From Bacteroidota bacterium (GTDB lineage Bacteria > Bacteroidota > JABWAT01), in the NCBI GenBank assembly GCA_017303995.1, contig JAFLBE010000014.1, forward strand, positions 21,971-85,970: 64,000 nucleotides of DNA, in the 5' to 3' direction. A program made the translations under genes and the position numbers. Positions 41,647-50,585 of the stretch are shown in pieces. The notes under the pieces were generated by a model, which had not been told where the DNA came from, ran no database searches, and saw only the letters and a list, made by a program, of their open reading frames with translations. Numbering within the stretch: the first letter of the stretch is position 1; each line of letters starts with the position of its first letter.

Positions 41647-42624
41647 TTATTTTTTACCGATTACTTCAGAGTAAATCACATTACCAAACCGGGCGTGAAA
41701 GGTAACGGCAAAATAAGTCGCCGACGCTTCAACTGAAACAAAGCCAAAGTTGGTTGAGGCAAATTTTGTATTCTTTCGCCAGGTTACATTCCGGCGTTTT
41801 CCGCCGGCACCTGAAACGATATAATTCACCCCATTTTCTGGCTTAATCAGTTCCAGATGGTGATCATGACCGCAGAAATAGGCAGTCACTTTATTTTCTT
41901 CAAGAATGGGTTTCAGAAGGGCAACGAGTTCACCGGTATTGCCATGCTCACCATTTGAGCGAACCGGGTGATGTCCAAAAACGACCTTCCAGATAGCGGA
42001 TGACTGTTTGAGTTCAGCATCCAGCCAGACCAGCTGAGCCTTAGCCTCGTCTGAGGTTTCATCGAGCAGCATTTCCGTGTCGAGGGCAAAGAAATCAATA
42101 CTGTCCCCCGGAGAAATTCCGGCTGAAAAGGAATAATAACGGGCGGGCATTTTCCAGCGGTCATGTGAAAGGGCATACTCAAGTTCAGCCTCTTCGTTAC
42201 CGTAATAATCGTGATTTCCGAGGATGGCATAAAACGGAATCTGAAGGGAAGATTGGTTATAAACAGTTTCGAAAGCTGTTTGCCATAACGGATCGGAAAC
42301 CGAACTGACGCCGGATTCATAAAAATTATCACCGAGGTAAAGAACAAATCCAGCTTTACGATTCTCTGCTGAATGTGCCATACCGGAGGCTACTATTTTT
42401 TGAGCGTCTTCACCGGTTCCGGCATCACCGACAGCGAGAAATGTGATTCTTTTTTCAGATGCGGGCGGATTGGGAAACGTCCATTCAGGTGTTGGCTGCT
42501 GATCAATAACTTCACTTTTCCCTGAAGGGGAATCAAAAAGGCTAGCCGGGGAGCAACTGGAAAAAGTGATCAGGATCAGTGAAAACATGACCAAAAAGTT
42601 AGACCGAACCAATACTATTTTCAT
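41647..42624 (-). CDS. Purple acid phosphatase-like lipoprotein
   Basis: A 325-residue metallophosphoesterase anchored as a lipoprotein (lipobox TFSSC near residue 24). The five metal-binding blocks are intact: FLAVGDAGTGED, YLGDNFYESGV, LGNHDYYGN, VFGHHPVRSNGEHGN and FCGHDHHLE. The pattern is that of tartrate-resistant (ACP5-type) purple acid phosphatases, which act on phosphoproteins and phosphate esters outside the cytoplasm. The ATG at 42624 starts the signal; the longer frame overlaps the lptD end. It may be co-transcribed with lptD. Confidence 0.9.
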   Translation of the reverse strand: MKIVLVRSNFLVMFSLILITFSSCSPASLFDSPSGKSEVIDQQPTPEWTFPNPPASEKRITFLAVGDAGTGEDAQKIVASGMAHSAENRKAGFVLYLGDNFYESGVSSVSDPLWQTAFETVYNQSSLQIPFYAILGNHDYYGNEEAELEYALSHDRWKMPARYYSFSAGISPGDSIDFFALDTEMLLDETSDEAKAQLVWLDAELKQSSAIWKVVFGHHPVRSNGEHGNTGELVALLKPILEENKVTAYFCGHDHHLELIKPENGVNYIVSGAGGKRRNVTWRKNTKFASTNFGFVSVEASATYFAVTFHARFGNVIYSEVIGKK

Positions 42625-42647
42625 ACCGGAAATCCTGAAAAAGTTGA

Positions 42648-45296
42648 TCAGAACCGATCGTATGAATATTCTGACTTCTTGATTGAAATATCTTGAAGCT
42701 GAGGTGCTTTGATGTGAATGTTGAGCGAGTAATAACTGTAAGCACCGGCAGGACTCCAATTAAAATCCATTTTCCAGCAATGCAGGTCTCTGAAAACAGA
42801 AATGGTAGGAAAAGTAAACTCTTCACGGATTATATCATATCCACCCTGAGCGCCAATTTTCCAGTTTTCAGTGAGAGAGACATCAACAGAACCATTCAGA
42901 ATTGCCGATTTGGTTTTAACTGTTGGTGTTGGGGTTTGGGTTGAATAACTGCCGTTGAGGTTAAACGACCAGGGCACGTCGAAATTTACATTTTTCAGAT
43001 TGCGTTTTTGGATTTCAGCAGGTGAAAGTGTTTTCTGAAACGGATCATTTTTCTGTTGTTCATCCTGATAATTCAACCGGTCATCATTTTTTTCGGGTGT
43101 TGCTGAATAGTTGAAGGAAAAGGAAAAATTTTGATTGAGTGATCTGAATAAGCCTCTGTCTTTTTCCCAAAGTGTGTATTTGGTAATTCTTTCAGTAATT
43201 ATACCGGTTGTCTGGTTCTTGTTATAAGAGAACGCATAAGGTGTGTAAGAACTTGAATACTGGATACTGAAATTTTCACCAATACTGGTACTGGCACTTA
43301 CATTCAGGTTTGACCAGTTTAGCGAATCTGCAGCAAAATTATATCCACCAGAAAAATTAAGACTTCTGAGCAATTGAATGACATCATCTTTTGCCGGCTT
43401 TCCATCCTTGTCGGGCTTACCAGCCAGTTTCATTTCAAAAATATTGTTCAGGCTGAAGTTTACAGAACTCAACTTACCGCTTGAAACCCCACCACCAGCG
43501 AGACTTCCCTCGAAAATCGAGTATTTCTGCACTCTGCCGGCTGTATCGGTTACGGTTTTGTAATACCCGTAATCAGATTTTGAAAAGTCAGGACGGAAAT
43601 TATAACTAAGAGACGGTTGCAGAACATGTCTAAAACCTTTAACCGAACCAAATTCAGGCTGAATAATTCCATAAAGACGGGTTGACGCACTTACACCGGT
43701 GCTCCATGTTCGGGCAGCTTCAAAACCATGAACGGTTCTTGAAACAACCTGCTGGCTTGTGGGATCCACTTCTTTTCTGATGGTTTTGAAATACCAGTCT
43801 TCTGTATATGAAAAACTTGGCGTCAGGGTAAAATATTTTCCGACCGGGAACGGAATATTTAAACTGGGCCGGTGACTCACGCCATAATCTTCTTGTTTGG
43901 TAACGATTTGAGTTGAATCGTTGATGACATTGACGTTTCGGTTGTAAACACTTCTTACAGACCCGCTATAGCCAAGAGTTAACCGTTCATACCAGCTTTG
44001 TTTTGATGATGGTTTCGATTCATCACGGAATGGGTTGCTTGACCGTTTGTTAACTGACAGTGCCGGGAAAGATTGGGTAAACCCACCCGTTACCAGATTT
44101 TGCCGACGGTTAAACCCAAGGTTCATGCTCCAATCGGTATCTTCGAAGGTTTTTGAATACGTTGCATCAGACTGAACTTCCTGTTGCGACAGATCACGGG
44201 GATCGAAAGACGTCCGTTTTAAATAATTATTACTCATGAACCTGACGTTTGCATTTAAGCTTGAGGTTGGATCAAAATCCTGGCGGTGATTCCAGGAAAT
44301 ACTATAGCCGGTCGTTTTGTTGTAATCAGGATCGGTTTCTTCGCCGGTAATATCGTTGGTATACCCGAGTCTCAGGCTTCCATTGAAATCATATCGCTTG
44401 TTATAATTGAAATCACCATAAAGGTTGTAACCACCCTTCGAGTAATAATCACCCGTTGTGGTGAGATCGTAATAATCGCTCAGTGCGAAATAATATCCGC
44501 CACCACGAAGGAAAATACCCCTGAGGGCACTTTCACCGTATGTGGGCGGAATAATTCCAGATTGCCGGCCGCCACGGTTTGGAAGAATGGCAAATGGCAA
44601 GGCAAAAATCGGAACTGAATTGATCATCAGAACAATAGGTCTGGCAATGATTTTATCCTTCACCAGAATTTTCATTTCCTTGCCCCAGAAATGGAAGTGA
44701 GGTTCTTCAAGATTGCAAGTTGAGTAAACACCATCTGAAACAAAAAGAACATCTTTTTGCTGCTTTTTGATTTTGGTGCCCCGGTAATAGCCATCACCCA
44801 TTTCGGTGTTTCCGGTGAGAACCCGTCCTTTTTTAGTTTTAAAGTTGTAATAAACCCGGGAGCCGTGAAACGGTTCTGCATCATCAATAAATTCGGGACT
44901 TCCGGCAATTCTACCTGTAGAATCTGGCAACCCTTCTGCATAAAGCTGATTGGTCGTCCAGTCGATGTTGATTCGTTCTGACTTTAAATTGGTTTGTCCG
45001 TAATTCAAAGATGATTTTCCGTACAGATCCATATTTCTTGTTCCGAAAGAAAAAAGAATGGAATCTGTTGCCTGATAAACCACCACTGTATCAAGATCAT
45101 TTTCTGAAGCAACAAGAGAGTCTTTTACTGATAATGAATCATTTAAAACCAAACTGTCAAGACTGGCAAGACTATCGGGCGCAAAAAACATGGGCGAACT
45201 CTGATTTCTTCCGGCGGGTGTCGCCTCAGAAAAAAATCCAAAGCACGCCACAATCAGAATAAAACCTGATTTCAGTTTAGAAGTGGGATAAAACAA
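42648..45296 (-). CDS. lptD: LPS-assembly outer-membrane protein LptD (putative)
   Basis: An 882-residue protein delivering lipopolysaccharide to the outer surface. A signal peptide (residues about 9-28) is followed by a serine/leucine-rich linker, an OstA-type jellyroll (about 75-240: YGKSSLNYGQTNLKSERINIDW, GRVLTGNTEMGDGYYRG, STCNLEEPHFHFWGKEMKI), and a large C-terminal barrel. The Bacteroidota form lacks the E. coli cysteine pattern. No ATG is found at the N-terminus; a TTG at 45296, 9 bases after the preceding stop, is the likely start. The inner-membrane partners lptG/lptF are at 61-64 kb. Confidence 0.88.
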   Translation of the reverse strand: MFYPTSKLKSGFILIVACFGFFSEATPAGRNQSSPMFFAPDSLASLDSLVLNDSLSVKDSLVASENDLDTVVVYQATDSILFSFGTRNMDLYGKSSLNYGQTNLKSERINIDWTTNQLYAEGLPDSTGRIAGSPEFIDDAEPFHGSRVYYNFKTKKGRVLTGNTEMGDGYYRGTKIKKQQKDVLFVSDGVYSTCNLEEPHFHFWGKEMKILVKDKIIARPIVLMINSVPIFALPFAILPNRGGRQSGIIPPTYGESALRGIFLRGGGYYFALSDYYDLTTTGDYYSKGGYNLYGDFNYNKRYDFNGSLRLGYTNDITGEETDPDYNKTTGYSISWNHRQDFDPTSSLNANVRFMSNNYLKRTSFDPRDLSQQEVQSDATYSKTFEDTDWSMNLGFNRRQNLVTGGFTQSFPALSVNKRSSNPFRDESKPSSKQSWYERLTLGYSGSVRSVYNRNVNVINDSTQIVTKQEDYGVSHRPSLNIPFPVGKYFTLTPSFSYTEDWYFKTIRKEVDPTSQQVVSRTVHGFEAARTWSTGVSASTRLYGIIQPEFGSVKGFRHVLQPSLSYNFRPDFSKSDYGYYKTVTDTAGRVQKYSIFEGSLAGGGVSSGKLSSVNFSLNNIFEMKLAGKPDKDGKPAKDDVIQLLRSLNFSGGYNFAADSLNWSNLNVSASTSIGENFSIQYSSSYTPYAFSYNKNQTTGIITERITKYTLWEKDRGLFRSLNQNFSFSFNYSATPEKNDDRLNYQDEQQKNDPFQKTLSPAEIQKRNLKNVNFDVPWSFNLNGSYSTQTPTPTVKTKSAILNGSVDVSLTENWKIGAQGGYDIIREEFTFPTISVFRDLHCWKMDFNWSPAGAYSYYSLNIHIKAPQLQDISIKKSEYSYDRF

Positions 45297-45304
45297 AGAG
45301 GTAT

Positions 45305-45781
45305 TCAGGATTTAAATGCCTCCAGGTTTCTTTGAATCTGGGCAAGGTGAACATCAACGTGCCGGGTGTACATTTCGACCCATGCTTCAAGTGTGAGCTG
45401 ACCCCGTTCCGGATGAATCACAAACCGTGAAAAGGCGGATTCATCCAATTGCTGAAGAAGTTCAGTGTTGAGTTTTCTGAGCAGATTGAAAAGTACAACT
45501 GCATCTTCGAGCCGGGTTTTAGAATAAAACAACTCATTTGCCCAGGCATCCTGATCGTATGCAAAAACATCAGAACCAGATTCTGCAACAATTCTCCGGC
45601 ACCGGTTATACCCAACTGCTTCAGAATCAGCCAGATGCACCACGATTTCGTGAATGGTCCATTTTCCGGGTGCAGGACGAAAGTCTATTGCTTCAGCCGG
45701 AACTGATTTTAATGCCAGTTCCAGTTTCCAGGATCCATCCCTGAATTGACGAATGAGCTGTTTTTTTTCTGGTAAAGTCAT
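45305..45781 (-). CDS. DinB-superfamily protein
   Basis: A 158-residue four-helix DinB-like protein. The putative metal histidines are in WTIHEIVVHLADSE and RHVDVHLAQIQRNL. The start ATG at 45781 has AAAGGATAAA before it and overlaps the ROK gene's end region. DinB-like proteins are often thiol-dependent transferases (bacillithiol or mycothiol), but the function here is unknown. It lies between the ROK kinase and lptD genes on one strand. Confidence 0.85.
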   Translation of the reverse strand: MTLPEKKQLIRQFRDGSWKLELALKSVPAEAIDFRPAPGKWTIHEIVVHLADSEAVGYNRCRRIVAESGSDVFAYDQDAWANELFYSKTRLEDAVVLFNLLRKLNTELLQQLDESAFSRFVIHPERGQLTLEAWVEMYTRHVDVHLAQIQRNLEAFKS

Positions 45782-45782
45782 T

Positions 45783-46733
45783 TTATCCTTTAAATACCAT
45801 TGCGGCGGCACCCAAAATCCCGGCATTGTTTCCAAGGTCGGCAGGAATCAGTTTTACTGAAGGACGCATCGAGGTAAGTGCATGAGATTTAATATGGTCT
45901 TCTGCCGGTTTGAAAATAAAATCACCTGCACCTGCAACACCGCCGCCAATAATAAACGTACGAATGTCAAGAATGTGAAGCACTGATGTCAGGGCAACAC
46001 CCAGAAGCTTTCCAACCCGTTCAAAAACGTGAATTGAAAGCTGATCATTTTTATTAGCATAAATGCTGAGATCTTTCACTTCCAGTCTGCGCTCCTGACC
46101 GATCCGGGCAAGAGGTGAATCGGGAAACATTGGCAATAACGAGTGGGCGAAATCAACTATATGCTGCTGCCCAATAAATACTTCAATACAACCCTGATTT
46201 CCACAGGCACAAATCGGACCATCCTGCTGAATCGAAATATGACCAATTTCGCCGGCACCACCAAAGACACCCCGGTATATTTTCCGGTTGATGACTATTC
46301 CGCCACCAACACCTGTACCGAGTGTAATCATAACAAAGGATTCCTGCTCAGTTCCTGATCCGAAAATACCTTCACCAAAAGCTGCTACATTTGCATCATT
46401 TTCAACTTTGGTTTCGAATCCGGTTGCCTTTTTTACATGATCACCCAATCTGACAACACCCCAACCTTTGAGGTTAGGCGGGTAAGAAACCGTTCCGCCA
46501 TCCAAATCAACCACACCGGGAACACCGATTCCGATTCCAATAATTGAATCCTTGGGGCTTAGTCCGTTTTTAAATTCTTCAACAGCATCCCTGATCTGGT
46601 TTACCGTTACTTCAGGAGGCTGATCGCCCAAAGTCGGAACACTGGTTTGTTTAAAGATTTCTCCTGATTCGCTGACTAAAGCCAGCTTTACTGTAGTCCC
46701 GCCAACATCAACTCCTACGGCGTACTTACTCAT
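45783..46733 (-). CDS. ROK-family glucokinase-like sugar kinase
   Basis: A 316-residue kinase. The ATP-binding start is VGVDVGGTTVKLALV, followed by GIGIGVPGVVDLDGG, VENDANVAAFGEG, TLGTGVGGGIV and the ROK signature with zinc ligands ending in CACGNQGCIEVFIG. It most likely phosphorylates glucose, as ROK glucokinases lacking a helix-turn-helix domain do. Other hexoses are possible. It lies downstream of rarA, 21 bases after its stop, and upstream of the DinB gene. Confidence 0.93.
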   Translation of the reverse strand: MSKYAVGVDVGGTTVKLALVSESGEIFKQTSVPTLGDQPPEVTVNQIRDAVEEFKNGLSPKDSIIGIGIGVPGVVDLDGGTVSYPPNLKGWGVVRLGDHVKKATGFETKVENDANVAAFGEGIFGSGTEQESFVMITLGTGVGGGIVINRKIYRGVFGGAGEIGHISIQQDGPICACGNQGCIEVFIGQQHIVDFAHSLLPMFPDSPLARIGQERRLEVKDLSIYANKNDQLSIHVFERVGKLLGVALTSVLHILDIRTFIIGGGVAGAGDFIFKPAEDHIKSHALTSMRPSVKLIPADLGNNAGILGAAAMVFKG

Positions 46734-46754
46734 ACGTAAATCCTTTTTATTCAG

Positions 46755-48071
46755 TTATTTATATCTTTTAGGCCACAAGAACTCAAGCCGTTCCCTGAAT
46801 GATTTTTCTTTGCCGAAGAAACCGGGTCTGTAAAAGACCTTAACCGGCGTTTTTTCAGGAAAATAATGGACATCGACAAAATGATTATCGAAAGCATGCG
46901 GATACTGGTAACCATCCCCGTAGCCTTCCTGTTTCATCAGTCGGGTTGGTGCATTGCGGAGATTTAGCGGAACGGTTGTATCTGAGCCGTTGCGAATTTC
47001 AGAAAGTGCCTCTTCAATAGCAACATAAGAGGCATTCGACTTTGAGCAAGACGCCAGATAAGTGACGGTTTGGGCAAGATTGATCCGGCATTCTGGCATT
47101 CCGATGAGTTCAACCGCCTGAAAAGCTGAAACCGCCAGTGAAAGTGCAAATGGATCTGCGTTCCCGATATCTTCACTGGCAAAAATTACCATTCGCCGGG
47201 CGATAAAACGGGCATCCTCACCAGCTTCCAGCATTTTAGCCAACCAAAAAATTGAAGCATCGGGGTCTGAACCCCGCATTGATTTGATAAAAGCTGAAAC
47301 GGTGTCGTAATGATTCTCGCCTTTTTTGTCATATTGAGCCGTTTTTTGCTGAAGTGCTTTCTCAAGAATTGGGCGGGTGATTTTGATTTTTGATGAATTT
47401 GGTTTCCTGGCGAAGGAAACAGCAAGTTCAAGCGCATTTAAAGCAGTTCTGGCATCGCCAGCTGAAAGGGAAACCAGTAAATCCCACTCTGTTATTTCAA
47501 TGTCGAGCGTTTTTAAAAGTGTGTCGGTTTGAATGGCCCGGTCAAGAACTTCCCTGACTTCACTTTCTGAAAGGGAATGCAGACGGTAAACCTGACACCT
47601 GCTCAGCAAAGCCGCATTGACTTCAAACGAAGGGTTTTCAGTTGTCGCACCAAATAAAGTGATGGTTCCTGTTTCAACAGCGTGAAGCAAGGCATCCTGC
47701 TGGTTTTTGTTAAACCGGTGGATTTCATCAATAAACATGAGCGTTTTTTTGCCCTGTGACTGCCGGTGCTGAGCCTTGGCAATCAGTTCACGAACTTCTT
47801 TTACGCCGGCTTCAATGGCCGAAAGGCGTGAAAAGGAATATCCGGCCTCTTTTGCAACCAGATAAGCAAGAGTTGTTTTTCCAACCCCGGGCGGACCCCA
47901 AAGTAAAATGGAAGGAAACTCTCCGCGTTCGTAAAAAAGACGGAGTGGACCATCTGGCCCAAGCAGGTGGTTTTGACCAATTACTTCATTGAAATGGCGG
48001 GGCCGCATCCGGTCGGCAAGGGGTGTCCGGATGTCATCCGGTGATTTTTCTTCTTCGAAAAGGGAAGACAT
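46755..48071 (-). CDS. rarA: Replication-associated recombination protein A
   Basis: A 438-residue AAA+ ATPase of the RarA/MgsA/WRNIP1 family that acts at stalled replication forks. Walker A is LLWGPPGVGKTTLAY, Walker B MFIDEIHRFNK, sensor 1 LFGATTENPSFE, with the C-terminal tetramerisation part (PHAFDNHFVDVHYFPEK). The N-terminal PLADRMRPRHFNEVIGQ is typical. The gene starts an apparent transcript with the ROK kinase and DinB genes. Confidence 0.97.
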   Translation of the reverse strand: MSSLFEEEKSPDDIRTPLADRMRPRHFNEVIGQNHLLGPDGPLRLFYERGEFPSILLWGPPGVGKTTLAYLVAKEAGYSFSRLSAIEAGVKEVRELIAKAQHRQSQGKKTLMFIDEIHRFNKNQQDALLHAVETGTITLFGATTENPSFEVNAALLSRCQVYRLHSLSESEVREVLDRAIQTDTLLKTLDIEITEWDLLVSLSAGDARTALNALELAVSFARKPNSSKIKITRPILEKALQQKTAQYDKKGENHYDTVSAFIKSMRGSDPDASIFWLAKMLEAGEDARFIARRMVIFASEDIGNADPFALSLAVSAFQAVELIGMPECRINLAQTVTYLASCSKSNASYVAIEEALSEIRNGSDTTVPLNLRNAPTRLMKQEGYGDGYQYPHAFDNHFVDVHYFPEKTPVKVFYRPGFFGKEKSFRERLEFLWPKRYK

Positions 48072-48263
48072 TGCCTGGTTTTTCTTTCTGTTGATATAAA
48101 AATACGAAAATGAAGTCAGGTTTCATTTCAGGTTAATTGAAATACCTTTTCATGGTTCATTTCCGACCATTAGTGTCTCCTGATTGTTTTATTTTTTTAA
48201 TTGGATTTTACTAAAACTCTAATCTTCACACGGGATTCCGGTTTAATAATTCACGATATTTAC

Positions 48264-48271
48264 TATGTTTG
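48264..48271 (+). promoter_or_regulatory. Bacteroidota-type -7 box upstream of the 600-residue gene
   Basis: TATGTTTG matches TAnnTTTG. A TTTAA about 18-20 bases upstream may be the -33 element. The leader to the ATG at 48328 would be about 50 bases and carries GGGAGAG and TTGGAG. Confidence 0.5.
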
Positions 48272-48327
48272 CTTAAACCTGAAATTCCGATTGGAATCAG
48301 GTAAACTAATCAGGGAGAGTTGGAGAT

Positions 48328-50130
48328 ATGGGTACTTTTCGTCCGCACACGTTTCATATTCCCGTCATGGGACTTTGCTACACAATTGATTCCCCTATTA
48401 AAGTTGCCCGTTTTGGCATCTCATCGGTAATCTCTATCATTGAAGATCAGCTCATTGAAGACATCCGGGAATATTATTCAAATAAGGAAAATGAAAAATT
48501 TGTTGCCATCCCGGTAACTGAGCCTGATTCCCGTGCAAAACGAATTACCGCCTACATGAATTTTATCAACCGGATCGTTGCCCGCCAAATGGAAAAACTC
48601 AAAGCTGAGTCTTTTTCCCCGGAAACTGATCTGACAAAATATTTCGAAATGCTTCCCAATGGTTCATCACTCGGAAACGAGTATGAATCCATGCTGCAGG
48701 AATCTGAACCTTCTCAAAAGCAAAACCTTCAGACTCAATTGAAAAACAAGCTGGTTGCCGGCAGTATTGATGTGAACATCATGTCGAAGGTTGATAAAAA
48801 TAATTATTCTGAAAATGGTGACATGCTTCCGCCAGAATTTTCAGATGCGATTGCTGCCTTACGGGGTTTTGCAAACAGTGATCTCAATGCTTCTGTCGTT
48901 TTTTCTGCCGGATATAATCCCCGTTTGTATGCTGCCATTGAAAACCATCCCGATTTTTTCCCTGACGAAAATGGAAACCTGAAAAAAAGAGTCATTTTAA
49001 AAGTAAGTGATTTTCGCTCTGCTCTGATTCAAGGAAAAATTCTTGCCAAAAAGGGGGTCTGGATTTCTGAGTTCCGCATTGAATCTGGTTTGAATTGCGG
49101 CGGTCACGCTTTCGCAACTGAAGGACTTCTGCTCGGACCGATTCTTGAAGAGTTTAAACTGAAAAAAGAAGATATCATTAAAGAATTGTTTACACTTTGC
49201 CAGCAGACCCTCACAGAAAAAGGGAAACCTGGTCTTTCTGATTCTCCTGAAATGCGTATTACCGTTCAGGGCGGAATCGGAACTGCTGCAGAAAATCAGT
49301 TTTTAATGGATTACTACCACCTTGACGGAACCGGTTGGGGAAGTCCTTTTCTCCTGGTTCCAGAAGCCACAACGGTTGACTCAGTTACCCTCAATGAATT
49401 GGCTACCGCCAAACAGGAAGATTTTTATCTGAGTCATGCCTCACCACTGGGCATCCGGTTTAATAATTTCAGAAAAAGTTCAGCCCATGTCCAGATGGAA
49501 ACGCGGATTGAAAAAAACCGTCCGGGAAGTCCTTGCTACCTGAAGTTTCTTTCTGCAAATACAGAATTTACTGACAAACCCATTTGTACCGGTTCACGTC
49601 AATATCAGAAAGCTAAACTTGAACAACTTGAAGAAGCCGGTGCTTCTGCCAGAGAAATGGAAAAAGTTGTTGAAAAAGATTGTCTCTGTCACGGACTCAG
49701 TGCATCTGCACTTCTGAGTTATGATATTCCTGTTCCGCATAAATTGGGTGCTGTTACCATCTGCCCAGGACCGAATCTGGCCTATTTCTCAGGGGTTCAT
49801 TCCCTGAAGGAAATGGTTGATCATATTTACGGCCGAATTTCACTGCTGAACTCACTTCGCAGACCTAATCTCTTTGTCAATGAAGCCGTTTTATATGTTG
49901 ATTATTTGAAGGGTGAACTTGCTGAGAGCCTTGGCGAGATGACGAAAAAGAAATCACAATATTTGGAATCCTTCAAAAACAACCTGCAATCTGGACTGGA
50001 TTACTACGGAAGACTGATTCCTGAGTTGAAGCTGGAAAGTGAGCATTATCTCGCCCAAATGAGAGAAGACATTTCCCGGCTGGAAAAAGCATTAAAAGCG
50101 ATTCTGATTCCGGAACCTGTTGCTGTTTAA
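48328..50130 (+). CDS. Large conserved protein of unknown function with TIM-barrel-like motifs
   Basis: A 600-residue soluble protein with no signal peptide. I do not recognise a named family. The opening FHIPVMGLCYTIDSPIKVARFGISSVISI, then GVWISEFRIESGLNCGGHAFATEG and ITVQGGIGTAAENQFLMDYYHLDGTGWGSPFLLVPEAT recall FMN-dependent TIM-barrel enzymes such as nitronate monooxygenases (GGH and GGI loops). Later cysteines stand in SPCYLKFL, PICTGS, KDCLCHG and TICPGP, which could bind a cluster or metal. A helical tail (about 510-595) contains coiled-coil-like KKKSQYLESFKNNLQ. The gene is monocistronic with a good ribosome-binding site. Confidence 0.85.
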   Translation: MGTFRPHTFHIPVMGLCYTIDSPIKVARFGISSVISIIEDQLIEDIREYYSNKENEKFVAIPVTEPDSRAKRITAYMNFINRIVARQMEKLKAESFSPETDLTKYFEMLPNGSSLGNEYESMLQESEPSQKQNLQTQLKNKLVAGSIDVNIMSKVDKNNYSENGDMLPPEFSDAIAALRGFANSDLNASVVFSAGYNPRLYAAIENHPDFFPDENGNLKKRVILKVSDFRSALIQGKILAKKGVWISEFRIESGLNCGGHAFATEGLLLGPILEEFKLKKEDIIKELFTLCQQTLTEKGKPGLSDSPEMRITVQGGIGTAAENQFLMDYYHLDGTGWGSPFLLVPEATTVDSVTLNELATAKQEDFYLSHASPLGIRFNNFRKSSAHVQMETRIEKNRPGSPCYLKFLSANTEFTDKPICTGSRQYQKAKLEQLEEAGASAREMEKVVEKDCLCHGLSASALLSYDIPVPHKLGAVTICPGPNLAYFSGVHSLKEMVDHIYGRISLLNSLRRPNLFVNEAVLYVDYLKGELAESLGEMTKKKSQYLESFKNNLQSGLDYYGRLIPELKLESEHYLAQMREDISRLEKALKAILIPEPVAV

Positions 50131-50147
50131 TCGGGGAAAACGGTTTA

Positions 50148-50440
50148 ACGCCCCAAGCAACTTTGTTGCTCGGGTCTACGGAAAGTCGCAAAAGAGAACC
50201 GCTAAGAGCTGAAGTAATTAGGATCCTTTTTGGTTTTTGGGTTAAAACCCAATTTAATTTAGAAGGCAAATTATCCGTCAGCTAAAGCAGACGGCAATAA
50301 ATAACGGTTCAATTCTAATAAAATTAATTTCATTCCTCATTGCCGTCTGCTTTAGCTGACGGATTCAGAAAGTGACAAAAAACAAATTCGTCCGGGCAAA
50401 AATCTCATTTAAAACAAATCCCTTCTTCCGGACGAAATGG
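50148..50440. repeat. Intergenic palindrome cluster with a 26-bp perfect inverted repeat
   Basis: Four structures lie in the 455-base gap before hemF: a hairpin AGCAAC-TTT-GTTGCT near 50156-50170; the palindrome TTGGGTTAAAACCCAA (50237-50252); a perfect 26-bp inverted repeat (50273-50298 and 50339-50364) around a 40-base A/T-rich loop; and TTCGTCCGG/CCGGACGAA (50387-50395, 50428-50436). The palindrome and the first inverted-repeat arm recur at 17314-17402. No gene is seen here. Confidence 0.82.
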
Positions 50441-50585
50441 CATAAACGCTTCATCGACAAGTTGCCAAAGTGAATTACAAATAGCGCAAATGAATTTTTG
50501 AGACAAAATGTTTTGATTTGAATTTCTTCTAAATCAACATCTGAGTCTTTGCGATTAGTGTATTCTGCTTTTTGTGACCTTCCCC

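Noticed and set aside
41647..42759. 370-residue form of the acid phosphatase
   Set aside because: The first 45 codons overlap the lptD coding end; the lipoprotein signal begins at 42624.
46400..46425. GTTTCGAATCC resembling a tRNA T-loop
   Set aside because: It lies inside the ROK kinase gene and no cloverleaf can be formed around it. No tRNA was found in the window.
48328..50130. Calling the 600-residue protein a nitronate monooxygenase
   Set aside because: Only short loop motifs agree; length, cysteines and the rest of the sequence do not.
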